Shown one piece after another: positions 23,533 through 32,208 of a stretch of DNA of 35,340 nucleotides. The notes under the pieces were generated by a model, which worked only from the letters and a program-made list of their open reading frames with translations, made no database searches and was not told the DNA's origin. The position numbers were made by a program, and so were the translations under genes. Numbering within the stretch: position 1 is the first letter of the stretch; each line of letters begins with the position of its first letter. The DNA is taken from positions 1 to 35,340 of the forward strand of contig JAGARR010000045.1 in NCBI GenBank assembly GCA_017622135.1, given 5' to 3'. The stretch is from Spirochaetaceae bacterium. GTDB lineage: Bacteria; Spirochaetota; Spirochaetia; Treponematales; Treponemataceae.

Positions 23533-23552
23533 ATCCCTCCTCCCCGAGGGAT
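23533..23552 (-). terminator. Hairpin after the CYTH gene
   Basis: ATCCCTC (23533-23539) pairs with GAGGGAT (23546-23552) over a 6-nt loop, 13 bp beyond the CYTH stop. It has no directly adjacent T-run. Confidence 0.45.
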
Positions 23553-23564
23553 AAAACCTTAGAC

Positions 23565-24218
23565 TCAACCACTACTACGGGCCTCCTCCAGCAGCTGGTC
23601 GTAGAAGCGGGGTTCGACGGCCTCCTCCCCGATGCCGCACTGCTCCAGAACCTCCCGTAGCTGCCTCTGGCAGTCGGCAACCTCCTGCCCGTCCGCCGAA
23701 TCCCTGATGATCTCCAGCTCCAGGAAGTCCCCCAGCTCCGGGATGTGGCACAGCTCGATGCCGCAGTCGCCCCACATCCAGGTGGCAGACAGCTTCTCCT
23801 TCCGCAGCACCACGGAAAATCCCGCGTCCTGAAGGAATGCCTCCAGCGGCTCCCCCTTGTCCACCCGGAACTCCTGCTCCTGGTTCACCTCGCAGGAATC
23901 ATCTACCACCTGCTTCTTCTTATAGGTGGCGAAAATCTTTTCCGTTCCACAGGGCCCCCGCACCAGCGGACGCAGAACCTCACCGTCGCCCATCCCGGCC
24001 ACCCCGCAGAAGGGCCACAGCCACTCCTCCGTCCCGAAGACCTCCGCCAGGGTGAACAGCAGCCGCTCCCGCCGGACACGGAGCTGCACCTGCCGCCGGG
24101 AGTCCCCCCAATACACATCGCTCTTGAGGCAGCACCTTTTGAAGTCCGCCCAGAGCTCCAGATTCTGCACCAAGGCCTGCGGGTCCGCAACCCGTGCCTT
24201 CAACTCAATCTCTACCAT
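23565..24218 (-). CDS. CYTH-domain protein
   Basis: This 217-residue protein opens with VEIELKARV, the ExExK signature of the CYTH fold (class IV adenylate cyclase, thiamine-triphosphatase, triphosphate tunnel enzymes). Charged strands follow (QVQLRVRRERLLFTLAE, KIFATYKKKQ, QEQEFRV, DFLELEII), forming the acidic/basic tunnel that binds triphosphates and metal. Substrate cannot be told: ATP to cAMP, thiamine triphosphate or inorganic triphosphate are all possible. ATG 24218 gives the family N-terminus at residue 2; the longer frame to 24380 would add unrelated hydrophobic sequence. No clear Shine-Dalgarno sequence. Confidence 0.8.
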   Translation of the reverse strand: MVEIELKARVADPQALVQNLELWADFKRCCLKSDVYWGDSRRQVQLRVRRERLLFTLAEVFGTEEWLWPFCGVAGMGDGEVLRPLVRGPCGTEKIFATYKKKQVVDDSCEVNQEQEFRVDKGEPLEAFLQDAGFSVVLRKEKLSATWMWGDCGIELCHIPELGDFLELEIIRDSADGQEVADCQRQLREVLEQCGIGEEAVEPRFYDQLLEEARSSG

Positions 24219-24333
24219 AAGGTAACAGTATATCACAAATCGAGCCGACCATCTCACTATTATGATTTTTTTAATGGAAAAAAAACATCCGATTCGTATA
24301 CTATATGGAATGATTCCATCTAGAGGAGCTTTC

Positions 24334-26523
24334 ATGGCAGAACTGCTACTACAAAAATATAATGAAAAGACGGACAGCACCCTTCCCCCTATCAGTCAGC
24401 CTGATACAAGCCACTGGGAGGCCAGCTGGATTTCCACCATGCTGGACACCCGCCCCCTCACCAGCCAAGAAATAGGGCGGCTGGAGGCCCAGGGCAACAC
24501 CTCCTTCCGGCAGGACTGGGAGAACGTCCGTGTACGCCTGTCCGCACAGGAATTCGAGCCCGGCCTCATCCAAAACTGCCGCTTCCAGGGGCCGGTGGTG
24601 CTGGGAAGGCTGCGGCGTGCCAGGCTGAAGTTCCACGACCTGGAGCTGGACTGCGGCCTGTACAACTCCTACCTGGACCGGGTGGTGCTGGAGGATGATG
24701 TGTGCATCCGCAACGTGGCCTACCTGGTGAACTACCACATCAGGTCACGGGTTATCCTGTTTAACATCGGTGAGATGAGCTGCACCTGCCACTCAAAGTT
24801 TGGCAACGGCTGGGTAAAGGCGGGGGAGGACGAGGGCGTGCGGGTAACGGTGGCGGTGGGCAATGAGAACGACGGACGGGCCATCCTCCCCTTCGAGGGA
24901 ATCCTCCCCGCCGACGCCTATCTTTGGAGCCGCTACCGGGAGGACACACAGCTGATGGAGCGGTTCGTGGAGCTGACGGAGGCGGGCAACAATCAGGAGG
25001 AGCCCACCCACGGCCTGGTGGAGGAGGACGCCGTGGTAAAGAACACCGTCCTCATCAAGGACGCAAAGATTGGCAGCCACGCCTACATCAAGGGAGCCCT
25101 TAAACTGAAGAACATCACCGTCTGCTCCAGCCAGGAGGAGCCCTCCCAAATCGGGGAGGGGGTGGAGCTGGTAAACGGCATCATGGGCTACGGCAGCAAG
25201 GTCTTTTACCAGGCGGTGGCAGTGCGGTTCATCATCGGGCGGAACTGCCAGCTCAAATACGGCGCCCGCCTGCTGAACTCATTCCTGGGGGACAACTCCA
25301 CCGTGTCCTGCTGCGAGCTTTTGAACAACCTCATCTTTCCCTTCCACGAGCAGCACCACAACACCTCCTTCCTCATCGCCACCACCATCCTGGGCCAGTC
25401 CAACATTGCGGCGGCGGCCACCATCGGCTCCAACCACAACTCCCGCTCCCCCGACGGGGAGATTCTTGCGGGCCGCGGCTTCTGGCCGGGGCTGGCCTCC
25501 GACTTCAAGCACAACAGCCGCTTTGCCTCCTTCTGCCTGGTGGCCAAGGGCTCCTACCAGCAGGAGCTGTGCATCAACTATCCCTTCTCCCTGGTTTCGG
25601 TGGGAGACATCACAAAGGAAGTCCGCATTATGCCGGCCTACTGGTTTTTGTACAACATGTTCGCCATCGCCCGCAACAACTCCAAGTTCAAGAAGCGGGA
25701 CAAGCGGGTGGTGAAGGAGCAGCACATAGAGACCAATCCCCTGGCACCGGACACCATCCAGGAGGTGCTGGCGGCACTGAACCGGCTGGTGGAGCTCACC
25801 GGCCGTACCCTGCGGCTAAAAACCCTTCAGGACGCAAAGGACTTCCTCCACCAAAATCCCGACTCGGACCTGGTGCTGCAGGATCCCCAGGTGCAGAAAA
25901 AATACGGCGGCCGCATCTACAAGGGCGCACAGGGCTACAAGGAGTACCGCAAGATTGTGAAGTACTTTGCCGTGCAGTCCCTGATGGAGTACTGCCATGG
26001 AAATGGGCAGGAGGAGCTGACACAGGCCAGCATCATCCAAATCCAGTCCCTCCCCCTCTACACCGAATGGGAAAATCTGGGCGGACAGATTGTCCCCAGC
26101 CAGCAGGTGCAGCAACTGTTCCGCCACATCAAGGAGGGGGAAATCAAGCGCTGGGAGGAGGTCCACAGCTTTTACAATTCCTGCCAGGCCCAGTACGTCA
26201 GCTGGAAGGCCCGCTATAGCCTGTACCTGCTGGAATGGCTCTACAGCAGGGAAATCCATCAGTTTGACCAGGCCATCTTCCAGGACATCCACGACGACGT
26301 GCTGATTGTCTCCAACTACATGTACGAGAGCTCCCGCAGCTCCCGCCAGAAGGACTTTGAGGACTACTTCCGCTCCATCACCTACCGCAACCAGCAGGAG
26401 CAGGAGGCCGTCATCGGCACACTGGAGGACACCGACTTTTTGAAGGAGCTGGAGGTGGAGACGACACGGTTCAACCAAAAGCTGGAGCGGCTGCTTTCGC
26501 CGCTGATGGGAAGTGAGGGATAA
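24334..26523 (+). CDS. DUF4954 family protein with left-handed beta-helix
   Basis: This 729-residue cytoplasmic protein belongs to a family I recall mainly from Bacteroidetes and spirochaetes. Residues about 240-425 show hexapeptide-like turns of a left-handed parallel beta-helix (IGEGVELVNGIMGYGSKVFY, IIGRNCQLKYGARLLNSFLG, TILGQSNIAAAATIGSNHNSR), as in UDP-GlcNAc pyrophosphorylase and acyltransferases. The C-terminal 270 residues are helical. It may bind or modify a nucleotide-sugar or acyl group; no activity is established. GAGGAG (24323-24328) precedes ATG 24334, better than the upstream start at 24262. It diverges from the CYTH gene; a -10-like TATACT is at 24297-24302. Confidence 0.8.
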   Translation: MAELLLQKYNEKTDSTLPPISQPDTSHWEASWISTMLDTRPLTSQEIGRLEAQGNTSFRQDWENVRVRLSAQEFEPGLIQNCRFQGPVVLGRLRRARLKFHDLELDCGLYNSYLDRVVLEDDVCIRNVAYLVNYHIRSRVILFNIGEMSCTCHSKFGNGWVKAGEDEGVRVTVAVGNENDGRAILPFEGILPADAYLWSRYREDTQLMERFVELTEAGNNQEEPTHGLVEEDAVVKNTVLIKDAKIGSHAYIKGALKLKNITVCSSQEEPSQIGEGVELVNGIMGYGSKVFYQAVAVRFIIGRNCQLKYGARLLNSFLGDNSTVSCCELLNNLIFPFHEQHHNTSFLIATTILGQSNIAAAATIGSNHNSRSPDGEILAGRGFWPGLASDFKHNSRFASFCLVAKGSYQQELCINYPFSLVSVGDITKEVRIMPAYWFLYNMFAIARNNSKFKKRDKRVVKEQHIETNPLAPDTIQEVLAALNRLVELTGRTLRLKTLQDAKDFLHQNPDSDLVLQDPQVQKKYGGRIYKGAQGYKEYRKIVKYFAVQSLMEYCHGNGQEELTQASIIQIQSLPLYTEWENLGGQIVPSQQVQQLFRHIKEGEIKRWEEVHSFYNSCQAQYVSWKARYSLYLLEWLYSREIHQFDQAIFQDIHDDVLIVSNYMYESSRSSRQKDFEDYFRSITYRNQQEQEAVIGTLEDTDFLKELEVETTRFNQKLERLLSPLMGSEG

Positions 26524-26535
26524 GCTGGGAGGCTT

Positions 26536-26587
26536 TAGGAGTGGGGGAATGCAACACGAGGAAGAAGCAAGCAGGCATTCACTCCTA
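26536..26587. terminator. Inverted repeat after the DUF4954 gene
   Basis: TAGGAGTG (26536-26543) and AATGC (26548-26552) pair with GCATT (26575-26579) and CACTCCTA (26580-26587), leaving a GGGG bulge. There is no T-run. It sits immediately before the promoter of the lipoprotein gene. Confidence 0.45.
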
Positions 26588-26596
26588 GCCCCACCC

Positions 26597-26625
26597 TTGC
26601 CCCACAGCCCCCTCTGTGCTATCAT
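26597..26625 (+). promoter_or_regulatory. Promoter giving a predicted leaderless lipoprotein mRNA
   Basis: TTGCCC (26597-26602), 17 bp, TATCAT (26620-26625), then 7 nt and the ATG at 26633. No Shine-Dalgarno sequence. Confidence 0.55.
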
Positions 26626-26632
26626 TGGGAAC

Positions 26633-27376
26633 ATGAAACGACTTGCCATTATCCTAGCCCTGAGCGGACTCCTGATTGCCATTTTTGGTTGTGAGGCAGG
26701 AAAATCCGGCCCCTTCACCTTCACCAATAGTACTGGTGACACTGTACATGTCCTGATTGACCAAGACGGTATTCTAGAAAAAACCTTCACCTCTGGAGAA
26801 AAATATCAAGGCAAGGACTACTACAGCCCTCAGATTACCTTTGTGAAGGGACTCAGCGGCAGCGACAAGAATGTTACCGACAACAGGTTTGCAGCTACCA
26901 CCGACAACGGCTTCGACTACAACTTTGCAAAGGCAGAAGGAACGAAGATACTCATCACCGTCACTCTGCCCACTGACTTTGAGACAACGGTGGCATCCCT
27001 CAAGGACTGCTACCTAGGAGAGGCTGAGGGCAAGCTCAGCGACTACAGCGACACCTCCGCCGACTTCAAGCTGACGGCACTCGCCTCCGAAACAAGCTCC
27101 ACTGGAACAGCAGCTTCTTCCACCTCGACAACTTCTTCTGGAGCCGCTGGAACAGCACCAACAAAAGAGACACTCCTCTACACGGAGGAGCCTGATTTTA
27201 GGATTTATCAGAACAAGACGGTGGACGGAAAGACCGAAAGGGAGGATTTGACCAGCCTCTTCTCCCTGTCCCTGGGCAAGAGCGAGATTCCACCCGCAGC
27301 GGACACAACGGACGCAAAGCCTACCATCCAGTGGAACCTGGAAATAACGTATCCCAAGATGGAGCCGGTGGACTGA
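26633..27376 (+). CDS. Predicted lipoprotein of unknown function
   Basis: This 247-residue protein has a lipoprotein signal (MKRLAIILALSGLLIAIFGC) with the acylated Cys at residue 20. The mature part contains beta-type segments (GPFTFTNSTGDTVHVLIDQDG, KILITVTLP). A Ser/Thr/Ala-rich flexible linker follows at about 153-180, then a C-terminal segment ending TIQWNLEITYPKMEPVD. It is presumably anchored in the inner or outer membrane facing the periplasm or surface. I recognise no family. It stands alone between DUF4954 and the dapA operon. Confidence 0.7.
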   Translation: MKRLAIILALSGLLIAIFGCEAGKSGPFTFTNSTGDTVHVLIDQDGILEKTFTSGEKYQGKDYYSPQITFVKGLSGSDKNVTDNRFAATTDNGFDYNFAKAEGTKILITVTLPTDFETTVASLKDCYLGEAEGKLSDYSDTSADFKLTALASETSSTGTAASSTSTTSSGAAGTAPTKETLLYTEEPDFRIYQNKTVDGKTEREDLTSLFSLSLGKSEIPPAADTTDAKPTIQWNLEITYPKMEPVD

Positions 27377-27431
27377 GGATGGCAAATCGTCCTGTAGCAC
27401 CACTGCAAAGATTCAATCCGATTGAAAAACC

Positions 27432-27460
27432 TTGCATTTATCTGCTAAAAATGCCATAAT
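27432..27460 (+). promoter_or_regulatory. Promoter of the dapA-asd-lysA operon
   Basis: TTGCAT (27432-27437), 17 bp, CATAAT (27455-27460). The leader to the dapA ATG is about 75 nt. A small palindrome TTCAAT/ATTGAA (27412-27426) lies just upstream. The leader is too short for a lysine riboswitch. Confidence 0.5.
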
Positions 27461-27539
27461 TCCACGGTTTGCTTCCATGCGCTCGGTGATTCGGCCAGTG
27501 GTGGAGGCGACACAATCCTAGAAAATCACGAGGCGACTT

Positions 27540-28448
27540 ATGGCAAAGCTGCGTGGTGCCTTCACGGCACTCATTACCCCCATGCATGCTGATGGGGCCA
27601 TCGACTACGAGGGATTCCGTTCCCTCCTGCGCTATCAGCTCGACAACGGCATTACCGGTGTACTTCCCTTGGGAACAACCGCAGAAACTCCCACGCTGGA
27701 GGAGGTCGGGGAAGAGGATACCCTCATCGACATTGCGGTGGAGGAGGTTGCCGCCTACCGCAAGAAGCAGAACCGGGAGATTCCCCTCATCATCGGAGCG
27801 GGAAGCAACAACACGGCGGAGGCCATCCGCTATGTCACCCGTGCCAAAAATAAGGGTGCTGACTATGCGCTGGTGGTTTCGCCCTACTACAACAAGCCCT
27901 CCGACGAGGGGATCTTCCGTCACTACGAGGCCATCTCCAAAATCGGCATTCCCATCATCGTGTACAACATCGCCGGCCGCACGGGAAAGAACATCTCCAC
28001 TGCCCTGCTGCAGCGGATTGTGAAGCTTCCCAACATTGCAGGAGTAAAGGAGGCCTCCGGCGACATCAACCAGATGATGGATGTCATCTCCACCATCGCC
28101 CGCAAGAAGAAGGACTTCTGCGTCTTGAGCGGCGACGACGGCCTCACCCTGCCCCTGATTGCCGCTGGTGGCGACGGTGTCATCTCCGTGGTGTCCAACC
28201 TGGCTCCCGCCGAGGTCACCAAGCTCACCATGGCCGCCCTGAATGGCGACATGGACACCGCCCGGGACCTGCACTACCGGCTGATGCCCTTCTTCAAGGC
28301 CGCCTTCTGCGACGGCAACCCCACCTCCATCAAGTATGCCATGAACTACAAGGGTCTCCCTGCCGGCGGCCTGAGACTGCCCCTGGTGGAGGCAAACGAA
28401 AACGCAAAGAAAACTATCCAGGCGGCCCTGGCTGAGTGCGGCCTGTAA
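27540..28448 (+). CDS. dapA: 4-hydroxy-tetrahydrodipicolinate synthase
   Basis: This 302-residue enzyme condenses pyruvate with aspartate semialdehyde, the first committed step to diaminopimelate and lysine. The Schiff-base Lys is K170 (GVKEASGD) and the active-site Tyr is Y142 (VYNIAGRTG). The substrate loop GTTAETPTL (45-53) has Ala where most members have Gly. It is first in the dapA-asd-lysA operon, with a GAGG site before the ATG. Confidence 0.95.
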   Translation: MAKLRGAFTALITPMHADGAIDYEGFRSLLRYQLDNGITGVLPLGTTAETPTLEEVGEEDTLIDIAVEEVAAYRKKQNREIPLIIGAGSNNTAEAIRYVTRAKNKGADYALVVSPYYNKPSDEGIFRHYEAISKIGIPIIVYNIAGRTGKNISTALLQRIVKLPNIAGVKEASGDINQMMDVISTIARKKKDFCVLSGDDGLTLPLIAAGGDGVISVVSNLAPAEVTKLTMAALNGDMDTARDLHYRLMPFFKAAFCDGNPTSIKYAMNYKGLPAGGLRLPLVEANENAKKTIQAALAECGL

Positions 28449-28461
28449 GGAGATTCCGAGA

Positions 28462-29568
28462 ATGAGTGGAAACAAGATTGCAGTCGGTGTGCTGGGTGCC
28501 ACCGGCATGGTTGGACAGCGGTACATTTACCTTTTGAAGGATCACCCTTGGTTCGAGGTGACATTTGTGGCGGCCTCCCCCCGGTCCGCCGGAAAGAGCT
28601 ATCGTGACGCAGTGGCATCCCGCTGGCTCATCGGCAGCGACATTCCCGCCGGCGTGGCAGACCTGATGGTGGAGGATGCCAGCAATGTGGAGGCGGCCAA
28701 GGGAAAGTGCTCCTTTGTGTTCAGCGCACTGGAGATGGACAAGGATGCCATCAAGGCTCTGGAGGCTTCCTACGCTGCGGCGGGAATTCCTGTGGTGTCC
28801 AATGCCAGCGCCAACCGCTGGACTCCCGACGTGCCCATGCTGATTCCTGAAATCAACCCCCATCACACCGACATCATCGCAGCCCAAAAGCGACACCACG
28901 GCTGGGACAAGGGATTTGTGGCGGTAAAGCCCAACTGCTCCCTCCAGTCCTACATGATGCCCATATTTGCCCTGCAGCAGGCGGGCTATCCCATCAAGCG
29001 GATGATTGTCACCACCCTCCAGGCCACCAGCGGCGCAGGCTATCCTGGTGTCCCCTCCTTTGACATGATTGACAACATCGTGCCCTACATCGGCGGTGAG
29101 GAGGAGAAGACGGAGACGGAGGTGCTGAAAATCCTTGGCACAGTGCAGGATGACGAGATTGTCAACGCCGCAGGTCCCCTGGTGGCCGCCCACTGCAACC
29201 GTGTGCCGGTGATTGACGGCCACACCGCCTGCGTCAGCCTTGAGTTCGACCTGCCTGCTGACAAAAAGCCCTCCTTGGAGGAAATCGAAAGGATTTGGAG
29301 CGGGTTTACCGCCCTGCCCCAGGAGCTGAAGCTTCCTAGCGCCCCGGTACAGCCCATTATTGTGCGCCACGAGGAAAACCGGCCCCAGCCCCGCCGCGAC
29401 CGGGAAAACGACAAGGGCATGGCAGTCACCATCGGACGGCTGCGGCCCTGCCCCGTCTTTGACATCCGCTTTGTGGCCCTGAGCCACAACACCAAGCGGG
29501 GCGCAGCCCTGGGCGGCATCCTGAACGCAGAGCTGCTGAAGGCACAGGGCTTCTTCGACAATCTGTAG
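28462..29568 (+). CDS. asd: Aspartate-semialdehyde dehydrogenase, archaeal/fungal-type
   Basis: This 368-residue NADP enzyme reduces aspartyl phosphate to aspartate semialdehyde, the substrate of DapA. GATGMVGQ (12-19) binds the cofactor; C159 in KPNCSLQ is the nucleophile; NRVPVIDGHTA holds the catalytic His. The SNASANRW and FVALSHNTKRGAALGGILNAELL segments mark the archaeal/fungal-type branch, not the E. coli type. AGGAG precedes the ATG, 13 bp after dapA. Confidence 0.93.
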   Translation: MSGNKIAVGVLGATGMVGQRYIYLLKDHPWFEVTFVAASPRSAGKSYRDAVASRWLIGSDIPAGVADLMVEDASNVEAAKGKCSFVFSALEMDKDAIKALEASYAAAGIPVVSNASANRWTPDVPMLIPEINPHHTDIIAAQKRHHGWDKGFVAVKPNCSLQSYMMPIFALQQAGYPIKRMIVTTLQATSGAGYPGVPSFDMIDNIVPYIGGEEEKTETEVLKILGTVQDDEIVNAAGPLVAAHCNRVPVIDGHTACVSLEFDLPADKKPSLEEIERIWSGFTALPQELKLPSAPVQPIIVRHEENRPQPRRDRENDKGMAVTIGRLRPCPVFDIRFVALSHNTKRGAALGGILNAELLKAQGFFDNL

Positions 29569-29588
29569 TCAACAAAACAATCCAAGGC

Positions 29589-29612
29589 AAAGCCGGACCA
29601 AAACCCGGCTTT
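29589..29612 (+). terminator. Hairpin between asd and lysA
   Basis: AAAGCCGG (29589-29596) pairs perfectly with CCGGCTTT (29605-29612) around an 8-nt loop. It is followed by a pyrimidine-rich CTTCATTT. It lies just before the lysA ribosome site and could reduce read-through, acting as an attenuator inside the operon. Confidence 0.6.
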
Positions 29613-29633
29613 CTTCATTTGTAAGGAGTAACC

Positions 29634-30902
29634 ATGAGTGAAAAGACATTTCCATTAAACCACAAGCAGCTGGAAAAGCTGACGGAAACACACGAGACTC
29701 CCTTCTACCTGTATGACGAAAAGGCCATCCGGGAGAACATGAGGCGGTTCACCAAGGCATTCAGCATCTTCCCTTCCTTCAAGGAATACTTTGCGGTGAA
29801 GGCCTGTCCCAATCCCTACATCCTCAAGATTCTCAAAAGCGAGGGCTGCGGGGCAGACTGCTCCAGCCTGCCGGAGCTGATTCTGGCGGAGAATGCGGGG
29901 ATGCTGGGGGAGGAGGTAATGTTCACCTCCAACGAGACTCCCGCCAAGGAATATGTGTACGCCAACCTCAAGGGCAACATCATCAACCTTGACGACATCA
30001 CCCACATCGACTATCTGGAGAATGCCCTGGGAGCCCTGCCAGAGCTCATCAGCTTCCGCTACAATCCCGGTCCCCTGAAGGAGGGAAATGCCCTCATCGG
30101 CAAGCCGGAGGAAGCCAAGTACGGCCTCACCAGGGAGCAGATCTTTGAGGCGTACAAAATCTGTAAGGAGCGGGGAGTCAAACGGTTCGGCCTCCACACC
30201 ATGGTGGCCTCCAACGAGCTGAACCCCGACTACTTTGTGGAGACTGCGGAGCTCTTGTTCAAGCTTGCGGCGGAGCTAAAGGAAAAGCTTGGCGTATCAA
30301 TCGAATTCGTAAACCTGGGAGGCGGCATCGGCATTCCCTACCGGCCGGAGCAGGTGGCAGTGGACTATGACCGCATTGCCCAGGGAATCAAGGCTGCCTA
30401 CGACAGGATTGTGGTTCCCGCCGGACTTGACCCGCTGAAAATCTGCTGGGAGTGCGGCCGCCCCATCACCGGACCCTACGGCTGGCTGGTGACACGGGCG
30501 CTGCACCAAAAGCACATCTACCGGGAGTACATCGGGGTGGATGCCAGCATGGCAGATTTAATGCGGCCGGGCATGTACGGTGCCTACCACGAGGTGACGG
30601 TAAGCGGCAAGGAGCAGGCTCCCAAGACGGAGACCTACGATGTGGTGGGCTCCCTCTGCGAAAACTGCGACAAGTTCGCCGTCCAGCGGCCGCTTCCCAA
30701 GATTGACAACGGCGACCTGCTGATTATCCACGATGCGGGAGCCCACGGACGGGCCATGGGATTCAACTACAACGCAAAGCTCCGCTGCGGCGAGCTTCTG
30801 CTGCGGGAGGATGGCTCTGTGGTCCAGATCCGCCGCAAGGAGACGGTGGAGGATTACTTCTCCACCCTGGACTTTGGCGGACTGACGAATTTCTCGGCCT
30901 AG
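29634..30902 (+). CDS. lysA: Diaminopimelate decarboxylase family PLP enzyme
   Basis: This 422-residue fold-type III PLP enzyme has its cofactor Lys at K56 (EYFAVKACPNP). LGGGIGIPY forms the phosphate-binding loop and VGSLCENCDKFAVQRPLP holds the C-terminal active-site Cys/Asp. The usual HxGS(Q/N) segment reads HTMVASNE, so it is a divergent LysA subgroup. Its place after dapA and asd makes meso-diaminopimelate to lysine the likeliest reaction. AGGAG lies 6 nt before the ATG. Confidence 0.85.
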   Translation: MSEKTFPLNHKQLEKLTETHETPFYLYDEKAIRENMRRFTKAFSIFPSFKEYFAVKACPNPYILKILKSEGCGADCSSLPELILAENAGMLGEEVMFTSNETPAKEYVYANLKGNIINLDDITHIDYLENALGALPELISFRYNPGPLKEGNALIGKPEEAKYGLTREQIFEAYKICKERGVKRFGLHTMVASNELNPDYFVETAELLFKLAAELKEKLGVSIEFVNLGGGIGIPYRPEQVAVDYDRIAQGIKAAYDRIVVPAGLDPLKICWECGRPITGPYGWLVTRALHQKHIYREYIGVDASMADLMRPGMYGAYHEVTVSGKEQAPKTETYDVVGSLCENCDKFAVQRPLPKIDNGDLLIIHDAGAHGRAMGFNYNAKLRCGELLLREDGSVVQIRRKETVEDYFSTLDFGGLTNFSA

Positions 30903-30913
30903 TCCCGTCCATG

Positions 30914-30981
30914 AAAAAACTCCCTTTCCAGCTGTTCTTTTGAGGTGAACTTCACCGTGACATCTGGTAGGGAGTTTTTTT
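30914..30981. terminator. Long bidirectional terminator between lysA and telA
   Basis: A perfect 12-bp stem (30914-30925 with 30969-30980, A6CTCCCT against AGGGAGT6) has T-runs in both directions. The 43-nt loop contains an inner hairpin (GGTG 30944-30947 with CACC 30953-30956). Confidence 0.85.
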
Positions 30982-31028
30982 GTCACTCTGATTGTATCAG
31001 AAACAACGACGGGTTTAATGAGCTCCGT

Positions 31029-32159
31029 CTACCTAGCGGAGACCGTTTCCAGCAGCTTTGCCTTCAGCTCATCCTCCATCTTCCGCAGCTCCACCTCCGC
31101 CGCTGCCCGCTGCTGCCTTCCCTCCTGCTGAATCTTCACCACCTCGTCCAAGCTTGCAAGCAGGGTCTGGTTGGTGTGCCGCAGGGTTTCCATGTCCACA
31201 ATGCCCCGCTCGGTTTCCCTGGCAATGTCCACGGTGGCTGTCTTCAAGGTGTCGGCATTCCTCCTCAAAAGCTCGTTGGTGAGATCCGTGACAGCCCGCT
31301 GGGACTGCACAGCATCCTTGGAGTGGGCCACACCGAGGGCCAGCACCATCTGGCTTTTCCACAGGGGGATGGTGTTCACCAGGGTGGACTGAATCTTTTC
31401 CACCATCATGGTGTTGTTGCCCTGAATCAATCGTATCTGGGGAGCCGTCTGAATGGAGACATTGCGGGTCAAGTCCAGGTCGTGGAGCTTCTTCTCAAAG
31501 CGGTCACACTGGGACTCCAAGTCCTTTACCGCCTGTACGTCCTCCGGCAGCTTGCTAGCCTGGGCCTTTTGGAGCAGGGCTGGCAGGTTCTGGCCCCGCA
31601 CCTGCTCCAGCTTCTTTTTGCCCGCCAGAATGTACATGGACAGCTCCTTAAAATAGGCCAGGTTCGCCTCGTACATCTTGTCCAGCACTGCAATGTCCTT
31701 GAGCAGCTGCACCTGATGGCCCTCCAGCCCCCGGCAGATGGTTTCCACATTGGCCTCCACCTTGTTGTAGCGGGTTTTGAGGGCGGCAATCTTGTTCTTT
31801 CCCCTGCTAAAAAGACCGAAGATGCCCTTGCTGTCCTCCGTGTCGAATTCCCGAATCTCTGTCACCATCTTGGCCAGCAGCTCGCCCACCTCGCCCAGCT
31901 CCCTTGTCTGCACCCGCTCCAGCGCCTGCTCCGAAAAGTCGGACATCTTCTTCTGCGCTCCCGCCCCGTACTGAAGTATGGCAGTGGAGTTGGACAGGTC
32001 AATCTGGGCGGCAAAGTCGTCCACCATCCGGCGCTCCTCCGGGGTGAGTTGGGTGTCCTCCGCCGCTTCAGTACTCGCTGCCGCCCCATCTTGCGGGGAC
32101 TGGGCAAATGGAGTCATGGTCAGGGTGGGGCGGGTTGTCCCGTCAAATACAAAGTCCAT
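31029..32159 (-). CDS. telA: Toxic anion resistance protein TelA family
   Basis: This 376-residue soluble helical protein is of the TelA/KlaA family (tellurite and other toxic-anion or envelope-stress tolerance; molecular role unclear). It shows the family core: FGLFSRGKNKIAALKTRYNKVEANVETICRGLEGHQVQLLKDI, LAYFKELSMYILAGKKKLEQ, and the QAPQIRLIQGNN-type stretch with NTIPLWKSQMVLAL. The N-terminal 40 residues are acidic and flexible. GGAG precedes the ATG. It is 49 bp downstream of the XpaC-like gene, a known pairing. Confidence 0.93.
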   Translation of the reverse strand: MDFVFDGTTRPTLTMTPFAQSPQDGAAASTEAAEDTQLTPEERRMVDDFAAQIDLSNSTAILQYGAGAQKKMSDFSEQALERVQTRELGEVGELLAKMVTEIREFDTEDSKGIFGLFSRGKNKIAALKTRYNKVEANVETICRGLEGHQVQLLKDIAVLDKMYEANLAYFKELSMYILAGKKKLEQVRGQNLPALLQKAQASKLPEDVQAVKDLESQCDRFEKKLHDLDLTRNVSIQTAPQIRLIQGNNTMMVEKIQSTLVNTIPLWKSQMVLALGVAHSKDAVQSQRAVTDLTNELLRRNADTLKTATVDIARETERGIVDMETLRHTNQTLLASLDEVVKIQQEGRQQRAAAEVELRKMEDELKAKLLETVSAR

Positions 32160-32208
32160 CTTATTGCTCCTTCTCGGTTTAGTCAGTCTTTAAGCTGACA
32201 GGGTTTTT

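Noticed and set aside
27438..28526. 362-codon minus-strand frame over dapA
   Set aside because: Antisense shadow of dapA in a GC-rich gene; no conserved motif.
30945..32198. 417-codon plus-strand frame over telA
   Set aside because: Antisense shadow of telA, starting inside the terminator region; no ribosome site.
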